Notes under the pieces: model-generated
Seen by the model: only the letters and a program-made list of their open reading frames with translations
Told to the model about the DNA's origin: nothing
Database searches by the model: none
Part shown: positions 7,748 through 14,262 of the stretch, in pieces
Layout of the letters: every line of letters starts with the position of its first letter
How positions within the stretch are numbered: the stretch's first letter is position 1
Origin: Baffinella frigidus
Lineage: Eukaryota > Cryptophyceae > Cryptomonadales > Baffinellaceae
Direction: 5' to 3'
DNA length: 17,011 nt
Assembly: GCA_026770585.1 (NCBI GenBank)
Contig: MU646969.1
Location: 185,782-202,792, forward strand
Translations under genes and position numbers: made by a program

Positions 7748-8106
7748 AACACCTATTTCCCGATCAAAACTGGTATTGTTAAACTAAAAACTAATGGAGC
7801 GTTTTTTATTCTTACTGGTCTATTGAGAGTTTCAAATTTTATCTTTTCTGTTTGAAGGTACACGGCGATCCAGTGCTCATCAACAGCGGAGATTTTAGAT
7901 ATAACGACTGGCTTGCACACCACACCCAGTTTACGCGCAGGAGTTCCAAGGAAACGCCGAATTCAAATTCAACTGAATTTAAATTGGTGAAATGGCTCCA
8001 AAATTGATAGTTCAAGAAGTGCACACCCACCGCGTTTTTGCGATTTTGAATTTGCAGTGGCCATGTGTATCGGTTTTCGTTACATGATGTACGAAGTACA
8101 AAATTA
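7748..8106. other. AT-rich island without a gene
   Basis: About 360 bp clearly richer in A/T than its surroundings, with AAATTCAACTGAATTT as a local palindrome near 7965-7980. No exon, RNA gene or element end is visible. Confidence 0.5.
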
Positions 8107-8137
8107 CACCTAACCCCTAACCCCTAACCCCCTAACG
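8107..8137. repeat. Short telomere-like tract CCCCTAA
   Basis: About four units of CCCCTAA/CCTAAC (CCTAACCCCTAACCCCTAAC). Interstitial, like the tracts in the introns. Confidence 0.8.
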
Positions 8138-8342
8138 TCACGCGTGAACGCTAATGCGGGTGGGCACTATAATGGGTCGATGTTTGACAGTGCTAACGCG
8201 GTTTCCCGGATTTTCAAAACCCCGATCTCGACAGGCAAAATCCGATCGACAGGCAAAATTCGTGACTATGAACACCTCCCCCCACTGTGTAACCTGGGGG
8301 AAACCCTTACACATCCACCTCTCTCACTCTCTCGCTCGCTGA

Positions 8343-8708
8343 CTTCCGTACATTGGGGGAAACCTCTACATGCGTTTGGTTTGACATCTGTCTCATCTCA
8401 CACCCCCACACAACCCCCCTCACCTTGTGGGGTATCCGTGACTGGAGCTCCTATGCTTCACCATGGGATACCATGAGCCTCAGAACAAGGCTGACTTGGG
8501 TTCGGTGCGTGTAAGTGAGCATGGGAGCGATATCGTATACCTTCACCCACCCCAAGAGAACCGCCCTGTATCCCCTCTTCACGAGCCTCTGCACTGGAGA
8601 GCTAAACGCGATCCGAAAGCAAAAATGCTTTCTCTGCAGTCCTTTCTACGGAAGGGCGTGTCGTTGGCATATGTTGGGAGCATTTAAAACCTAAAGGACC
8701 TAAGGACC
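8343..8708 (+). mobile_element. SINE-like dispersed repeat, copy 3 (full length)
   Basis: Nearly identical to 5687-6052 over its whole length, including the AAAGCAAAAATGCTTT hairpin and a short CCTAAAGG tail. A decayed extra copy of its first bases (CCTGGGGGAAACCCTTACAC) lies at about 8290, just upstream. The few differences from copy 1 include amino-acid-changing ones in the internal 74-codon frame, so that frame is probably not a gene. Confidence 0.65.
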
Positions 8709-9893
8709 GCACACTGAGCGTGTCAAGCCGTCAAAAATCCGTACCTATTGTTCGAGTAAGCCCTGTACTAATTGAAGAAAAAAAACAGACTCCGACTGAG
8801 GCTCAACCAAGGGGTTTCTTATAAAACTTGCTACGCAGTTTTCACAATCAAAACCCGCAATCCCTCAAAACAGGATTATTTCCCGTTTCTGAATTGCTAT
8901 TTAAGAACACAGACACCAACTGTTATCCAAGCACAAGATTTCTGAGTCCAGATACCGCTGTATCTCGAAGCGGGCCCACCCGCATCTCCCCTTCCTGCTT
9001 ACAGGGCGACAGGGAGTTTCCCGCCTGAGACAGACTCTTGAAGAAGCATGCGTACATCTACTCCTGCACCCACACCCCACTTGTACCCCTGCCTCACTTC
9101 TACCACGTGTCAGCGACCCGTGGCGGCACAGCGAGAGTAGACCTCTTGCCGGCATGAGCACGCGAGGCGCCTACGCGGGATACCTACAAGTCATTTTACG
9201 CCTCGCGGCATGCTATTATTTCCCCTCGAAATCGTCAAAGGTTGCTGGAAACGCCCGAAACGCCCACAAATGATTGACTTGGACCTTACCGGCAACCGCA
9301 AGATAGGGTACGCGGTTGCCAGATAAGACAAATAGCCCTCCTGCGTAGGCAGAAGCACGCCAGATTACTGATGATGTGCTTTGCATCACCCCACAGGTTA
9401 CATTCTCACCTGCGCGACAGCCCGGTGGGGGGGCGCGTCCTGTAGGTCCTGTAGGTTCTTTGAGCTCCCAACATAGGCGGACACCGGAATTTATCCTTCT
9501 GGGGATATTACCCCATAGGATGACCAAAGTGACTTTACACAGGTCACGTCCACTACTAGGACATATAGGCCCACGGCACATGCGGATCCTGTCCTCTCTT
9601 CAGTAAACGACTCTACTCCCATGGACATCATCGTCTGTGGATCGAGCACCAGCGGTTCCCTGCCGCAGAGGTTCTGAGCCCGCCTCGTTCCCACGGACGG
9701 GGCGGGGGGACGCCGACACGCCCGCTGCGCCAACAAGGCGCCAACATGGCTCCTCATCGCCCAAGAACGTCCATCAAGGAGGAGATCTCCTCAACTCCTC
9801 CATACCGGCGGCGCCACGTAGCAGTAGTCGGATGGACCGCACAGACACCGCCTTAAAGACGCGTGTCCTCATTCGCGAGCAACCCCTGTGACT
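8709..9893. other. Long stretch without a supported gene
   Basis: 8785-8827 (CAGACTCCGACTGAGGCTCA, then CCAAGGGGTTTCTTATAAAA) resembles 16039-16080. 9444-9494 (AGGTTCTTTGAGCTCCCAAC) resembles 11510-11562. A short frame from ATG 9620 (MDIIVCGSSTSGSLPQR) ends at a possible donor, AG/GTTCTG, and might be a first exon, but nothing downstream supports it. The 121-codon minus frame 9216-9581 has no recognisable content. Confidence 0.4.
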
Positions 9894-10026
9894 CACATGT
9901 ACAGGGGTACCTCGCTCATAAGAAACTGCTTCCCCCTAGGACCCTACAGTAGGACCATGCCTAGGGCCCTCTGCTGGTCCTCGGGGGGGGGCGCTTTCTT
10001 ATGAGCGAGGTACCCCTGCACATGCA
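9894..10026. mobile_element. Palindromic mini-transposon, family M1, copy 3 (well preserved)
   Basis: The element spans 9902-10018, from CAGGGGTACCTCGCTCATAA to TTATGAGCGAGGTACCCCTG. It is flanked by CACATGTA on the left and CACATGCA on the right: a possible 8-bp target duplication with one mismatch, unlike the TA seen for the other copies. Confidence 0.9.
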
Positions 10027-10390
10027 GACATACATCAACTGGCACGGATCCCGAGGGGGTTCTGTGGGGGGAGGCTCAAAATCGCGAGGGGTGCAGGGAA
10101 GAAGGCGGTCTGACCGCAAACACACATTTTACTGAGAAGACGTTCGCCACCGGTTTCTGAACCCCCGTAAGTGAATCTTTTCTGGCGTCCTCATAACCTT
10201 GCGTCCGTAGGCGCCGTCAGAGCCTAGACACCCACACCCGACACATGGTGTCCGCTTGCCGTTCTCGCACAAGCCCAAACTACCTCACACCCTCCACCCA
10301 GAGACATAAAGCGAGCCTGCGCGGCAGTGTCCCACCTCTTCTAACACCTCACGGAGCTGGGTTTCAGGTTTCGGGTTTAGGATCAGCTCA
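10027..10390. other. Spacer, no gene seen
   Basis: Downstream of the minus-strand gene at 10619. A diverged fragment of the tandem tail repeat (AGCGAGCCTGCGCGGCAGTG) lies at about 10309. Nothing else is supported. Confidence 0.4.
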
Positions 10391-10393
10391 AGG

Positions 10394-10660
10394 AGCCTAC
10401 ATCTGCGCATGAGGGCGCGGGGCGCCCGCGAGAAAGAGCCTGCCCGGCAACATCCCAACCTCTGCTATCGAAGGCCTCCCAGTACGCCCTTGCCCCTCCG
10501 TAAGCGGTCTGGGCGTTGACCACCAATCCGCGCCTACATCTGGGCCTGAGGGTACGGGGCGCCCGCGGGACAGAACCTGCCTGGCAGCGCCCCCACCTCC
10601 CCTTGCACCTCTGGGTGCCTACATCTGCGCCTCAGGGTGCGGGGCGCGCGGACGCGGCCC
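10394..10660. repeat. Tandem repeat made of the stop-codon end of the gene at 10619
   Basis: GCCTACATCTG starts at 10394, 10532 and 10617, each followed by a variant of GGGTGCGGGGCGCCCGCG and, in the first two, GAGCCTGCCCGGCA. On the minus strand each unit reads APxPxAQM followed by TAG. Only the 10617 unit is attached to the rest of the exon. Confidence 0.8.
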
Positions 10661-11494
10661 GGTGGGCATCTTGCGCGGCTCGAGGAGCCTCAGCGACTTG
10701 GCGCGCGCCGCCACCTCAGCCTCCTGCGGGGGGGAGACGCGAGGTTTGTTAACTTGACATACAGGGGTACCTCGCTCACAAGAAAGCGCTCCCCCCCCTG
10801 GGGCCACCCTAGGTCCCTAGGCATGGGCCTACTGTAGGGTCCTGGGACGAGGTGCGAGTGTGAGTACCATCTCGGGACGAGCCCGCCTCAGGCGGAGAAC
10901 ATCTAGAGAACATACGTCATTTATGTAGACCTTAGTGGACCCCCCTTGTGGGGATTAAACTAACCAGTGTTGACAGGGAGCGAGGTGTGTTAACTTGGCG
11001 TACACGCCCGCGGTATGGAGCCAGGGGGGGAGGTGGGGCGCCACCCGGGATCGAAAGCGAGAGATACACAGGTTATGAGACGCAACAGGTTACGAGACGA
11101 GGTTCTGGGACGAAACAGGTTATCCCTTAAGTGACCATAAGGTGAATATTCACCCTAACTCGCCCTAGGCAGGTCCTAGGGCCCTACCGTAGGGAGTAGG
11201 AGCCTACTGGCTACTTAGGGGATATGACGAGTTATTGGAAACAACAGGTTATGGATCGAGACCTGCATCTCCTTGAAGTACAGCGAGGAAGCAGAACCAT
11301 TTTGAAGCAGAACCATTTTTGGAAGCAGAACCATTTTTGAGACAAACAGGTTATGAGACGAAACATGGATCGAGACCTGCATCTCCTGGTAGTACTCAGC
11401 GAGGTACGAGTCGCCCTTCTCCTCGGCTCCCGCGAGACGAATGCTGTAGGGCAGGCGCAACACCCCTGGCTTCGGCGTGCGCAGCTCTCCGGGG
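10619..11494 (-). CDS. Last two exons of an unrecognised gene
   Basis: Upstream exon 11377-11494: acceptor TTGTGCAG, one base, then 39 codons reading PGELRTPKPGVLRLPYSIRL, then AGAEEKGDSYLAEYYQEMQ, then donor GTCTCG, phase 0. Terminal exon 10619-10723: acceptor CCCCCGCAG, then EAEVAARAKSLRLLEPRKMP and TGPRPRAPHPEAQM, then TAG, phase 0. The phases match across a 653-bp intron that holds M1 copy 4, M2 copy a and a GGTTATGAGACGAAAC repeat. The intron also contains a second copy of the last 26 nt of the upstream exon with its donor (11261-11288). Third positions are mostly G/C and both peptides look like real protein. I recognise no family. Exons further upstream were not found. Confidence 0.6.
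10760..10846. mobile_element. Palindromic mini-transposon, family M1, copy 4 (right end lost)
   Basis: TA, then CAGGGGTACCTCGCTCACAA and the CCTAGG core, ending near GGGTCCTGGG without the right terminal repeat. The preceding bases (CGAGGTTTGTTAACTTGACA) recur without the element at about 10981 (CGAGGTGTGTTAACTTGGCG). Confidence 0.8.
10981..11375. repeat. Intronic repeats of ACAGGTTATGAGACGAAA type
   Basis: ACAGGTTATGAGACG and variants occur near 11070, 11087, 11114, 11244 and 11348. GAAGCAGAACCATTTTT occurs three times at 11288-11338. M2 copy a sits inside this array. Confidence 0.75.
11121..11224. mobile_element. Palindromic mini-transposon, family M2, copy a
   Basis: The ends are TA-TCCCTTAAGTGACC and GGCTACTTAGGGGA-TA, with TA on both sides. 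Inside are a small palindrome, AAGGTGAATATTCACC, and CCTAGGCAGGTCCTAGGGCC. 104 bp, non-coding. Confidence 0.8.
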
Positions 11495-11637
11495 CTGCAC
11501 AACATGTTTAGGTCCTTAAGGTTCTTTGAACTCCCACCGTATGCGGAAACCGGAACTTATGCTGCAGCAAGGCCATGCTTCCTTGCGGATCACATCCGCC
11601 CCCCAGGTTCTCCCGGGCTGCGGGACACCACGTCAGT

Positions 11638-11858
11638 TACAGGCGTACCTCGCTCATATCAGACGCCCAGCCCCCTAGGATCACCATCCCTCAAGTGGCG
11701 GGGGGGTCGAATTCGACCCCCAAGAGGTCCTAGGCAGGTACTAGGGCCCGACGGTAGGGCGTAGGAGCCTACTCACCACTTACGGGATATCACAGGGCCC
11801 TATCACCTTAGGGCCCTAGGCACAGGCCTACTGTTGGGTTCTAAGGGAAGTGGGTTTC
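11638..11858. mobile_element. M1 remnant split by an M2 insertion (nested)
   Basis: The left M1 remnant is 11638-11684 (TACAGGCGTACCTCGCTCAT through CCCCCTAGGATCACC). M2 copy b follows at 11685-11789. M1-type core (GGGCCCTAGGCACAGGCCTA) resumes at about 11791-11858, without a clear right terminal repeat. Confidence 0.65.
11685..11789. mobile_element. Palindromic mini-transposon, family M2, copy b
   Basis: The ends are TCCCTCAAGTGGCG and CACCACTTACGGGA-TA. The internal palindrome is GGGGGTCGAATTCGACCCCC, at the same place as in copy a but with a different sequence. The shared body is AAGAGGTCCTAGGCAGGTAC. Confidence 0.8.
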
Positions 11859-11884
11859 GCCGCAGGCCTCGGCGTGCGCAGCTC

Positions 11885-12003
11885 TCCCGGTACCTCGCTC
11901 GTAAGAAACCGCCCCCCCCTAGGACCCTACTGTAGGACGATGCCTAGGGCCCTGCGCTGGTCCTAGGTGGGGGGCGGTTTCTTCTGAGCGAGGTACCCCC
12001 GTA
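11885..12003. mobile_element. Palindromic mini-transposon, family M1, copy 5
   Basis: Left end altered (CCCGGTACCTCGCTCGTAAG); right end TTCTGAGCGAGGTACCCCCG. The core CCTAGGACCCTACTGTAGG is intact. Just before it lies CCTCGGCGTGCGCAGCTCTC, a copy of the first bases of the exon at 11494. Confidence 0.8.
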
Positions 12004-12014
12004 ACAGGCGAGCA

Positions 12015-12099
12015 GGCGCATACGCCCTACCACAGGGCCGTAGGACCTATCTAGGGACCTCAGGAGGTCTATTTGGACCCCTTCGCTACTTAAGGGATA
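12015..12099. mobile_element. Family M2, copy c (reverse orientation, one end lost)
   Basis: Matches the reverse complement of copies a, b and d: TACGCCCTACCACAGGGCCG through CGCTACTTAAGGGA-TA. The end next to M1 copy 5 is missing. Confidence 0.6.
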
Positions 12100-12345
12100 G
12101 CCAGCGCCTCGCCACCGGCTCCGCTGCTAGCGGCTATACGTCTCGAGGTAGTCAATTCACTGTAAAATCAGTGGATTTGTACCAGATTACGGCATGGTCA
12201 AACGACCCAGAAGTGCGGCCACTAGATCCCGAGTCGCCTCCCCGCTGCAGCGCGCTTGATGGCGTCTCAACGTGCTAGCGCGAACAGGAATGCCACGTTT
12301 GGCCCTCGTGAGACTCACGAGGAGGCAGGGGCGGCGGCGTGCGGG
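12100..12345. other. Spacer between the element cluster and the bL17 gene
   Basis: No exon or RNA gene supported. Contains a local palindrome, CCCTCGTGAGACTCACGAGG, near 12303. Confidence 0.4.
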
Positions 12346-12346
12346 C

Positions 12347-12460
12347 TACAGGGGTACCTCGCTCACAAGAAAACGCCCCCCCCAAGGACCACCATAGGGC
12401 CCTTGGCAAAGGCCCACAACAGAATCTCAGGGGCGATTTCTTATGAGCCAGGAACCTCTG
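12347..12460. mobile_element. Palindromic mini-transposon, family M1, copy 6 (diverged)
   Basis: TA-CAGGGGTACCTCGCTCACAA on the left and TTCTTATGAGCCAGGAACCT on the right, with a decayed core. It lies about 45 bp past the bL17 stop codon. Confidence 0.8.
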
Positions 12461-12483
12461 CAGTATGAAGGTGTGGGACAGTG

Positions 12484-12547
12484 GGGGAGATGAGGGGCTA
12501 GCGTCAAGGCGGGGGAGAAGAGGGTCTAGTGTCAAGGTTGGGGGAGA
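12484..12547. repeat. Two tandem units over the bL17 stop codon
   Basis: GAGGGGCTAGCGTCAAGGCG and GAGGGTCTAGTGTCAAGGTT, each followed by GGGGGAGA. Through a small length difference, one unit reads through and the other supplies the TGA. Confidence 0.7.
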
Positions 12548-14032
12548 GGACGGGGGCGCACCGATCGATGTACTCGATCCAAGCCATCGGGGCATTGTCA
12601 CCCGCCCTGTTCTTGATGCACCGCAACACACGCGTGTAGCCTGCGAGACAAACCGGCACAGCACATCAGCAACACCTCAGAGAAACCAGCACGGGACCTC
12701 AGAAACACCTCTGCTCTTGATGCACCGCAACACACGCGTGTAGCCTGCGAGACACACCGGCATGGAACGTCATAAACACCTCAGCGACACACCGGCACGG
12801 GGCGTTAGAAACACCTCTCTACGCCAACACACCGGTTGCACCTCAGCACACGCGTGTAGCCTGCGAGACACACCGGCACAGAACATCAGCAATACCTCAC
12901 AGACACACCGGCACGGAACGTCAGCAACTCTTGATGCACCGCAACACACGCGTGTAGCCTGCGAGACACACCGGCATGGGACGTCAGCAACACCTCAGAG
13001 ACACACCGGCACGGAACGTCAGCAACACCTCTCTACGTCAGCACACCGGTACGGGAAGTCACCAACTCCTCTCTGCCTCTGCAGCGATGCGGAGGGTCAG
13101 CAACACCTCTCTGGATCTGCAGCGAAACTCGCACCGCCCCCCCCCGCCTGGTTGTGGAGAGAGCACGTCGGAGGGGAGGATGGTGGGGGGGAGGACCTCC
13201 GTGGCGCCCCTCGTAGCGAGGCCCCAGCACGTCGAAGACCTTGTAGAGGCTCTCCTTGGTGCGCAGGATGCTCACGCACTCTCGCCGCGCGTTGAGCGTG
13301 GCCTTCTTGCCCAGCGTCACCATCTTGTCAGCCAGGCGTTTCAGCTGTACGTACGGGGAGGTGGGGTTCAGCGACACCGTGCGGGTGCGTGTGGAGGCGC
13401 TGGTCCGCTGAGCATGGCGTCGGGTGAGGATTGCCGGCGAGGAGCTCACCACTTTGGCCTTGGGAACTGTTGTCCTGATGCGCTCGTGCTTGATGAGGTC
13501 TGTAACCATGTTGCGAAGCATGTCCTTCCTGCACCACCGCCGGAACCATCAGAGCCCAGCCGTGCCTCACGCGACCAAAGCACCAGCCCCCGGCGCGACC
13601 CGGCAGCAGGGATTCGATGCTCTGAGGACTCTCACTCGCAAGGACACCCGCAATCCCCGAGCACGTCTTCCCGGGGCCGTGCACACGCTCCAAGGGGGTC
13701 ACGCGGGCGGGACTGGACCTGTGCTTGGCAGGACGGCCGAGCCTTCCACGCTTCATCCGGTGCCGCATCCCGCGCACCTGCATCGACCCGACCCCCCCGA
13801 GCGCGGCCGTCGAGCGCAGCATGAGCGACGCGGGTGGTCGCAGCGCGAACGAGAGGCCCGCCCCCGCGCGCATCCCACCAGCTGCCATTACAGGTGCTGC
13901 CCGGAGCGAGGTGAGCATCGAGCGGGACACTTGCATGCCAGTGAGCGAGGCGCCGTGCCCGGCGAATGCCCGGCCGGCCACCCGCGGGAGCGCTCCGCGG
14001 AACGCCGCCACCATGGACCGAACGGACTGCAT
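12504..14032 (-). CDS. MRPL17: Ribosomal protein bL17, probably mitochondrial (four exons)
   Basis: Component of the large ribosomal subunit of bacterial-type ribosomes, near the exit tunnel. Exons: 13719-14032, 13450-13528, 13197-13344, 12504-12640; introns 190, 105 and 556 bp, all GT-AG with matching phases. The spliced frame is 225 residues. Residues 1-88 are rich in Arg, Ala, Ser and Met with few acidic residues, as in an organelle targeting peptide. The bL17 domain starts at [20 protein letters not shown], continues [53 protein letters not shown], and ends [17 protein letters not shown]. These are the diagnostic family blocks, and each splice falls where the family sequence is continuous. 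A tail of about 18 residues follows. The [15 protein letters not shown] block resembles mitochondrial/alphaproteobacterial bL17; a plastid location is less likely but possible. Start chosen as the first ATG after an in-frame TGA. Confidence 0.92.
12613..13080. repeat. Intronic minisatellite carrying copies of the bL17 last-exon acceptor
   Basis: Built from CACACCGGCACGGAACGTCA / GCAACACCTCAGAGA units and a second module that is the start of the last bL17 exon with its acceptor. The real one is at 12613-12648. Copies are at 12717-12752 and 12931-12966 (exact over 28 nt of exon) and a shorter one at about 12850-12868. All keep GTCTCGCAG on the minus strand. Most of the array fills the 556-bp intron 12641-13196. 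Confidence 0.85.
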
Positions 14033-14262
14033 CCTGGAGATTGCTATCCCGGTCAGTGTCGCGCACAGCCCCCCCAGGATCCTTGTTCAGGGGACTCTCG
14101 TTCAGCTCCAGTTATCCACGCAAGGCAGCTGCCAAGGCTCAAAGTTGACAAACGGCTCCTGAGGGGAAGACCCTGCGTGTTTTTTCAAGCAAAAGTGAAT
14201 TTTTTAAGTTCATAACTGAGATCGCTCGCCGCGATCCTCGCCGCTCCTCCTCCTTGTGGCAG
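14033..14262. promoter_or_regulatory. Shared upstream region of two divergent genes
   Basis: 230 bp separate the bL17 ATG (minus, 14032) and the ATG at 14263 (plus). It holds an AT-rich stretch, AAAAGTGAATTTTTTAAGTT, near 14190-14209 within otherwise GC-rich DNA. No canonical TATA box is placed convincingly for either gene. A bidirectional promoter is inferred from the layout. Confidence 0.5.

Noticed and set aside
9216-9581. 121-codon minus-strand frame
   Set aside because: No protein-like composition or motif, and it overlaps a diverged non-coding repeat shared with 11510-11562.
9620-9671. Possible first exon MDIIVCGSSTSGSLPQR
   Set aside because: The donor AG/GTTCTG is poor and no following exon with matching phase was found before the next element.
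12613-13080. CRISPR-like look of the repeat array
   Set aside because: The units are irregular and derived from an exon edge and an intronic minisatellite in a eukaryotic gene; there are no constant repeats with unique spacers.
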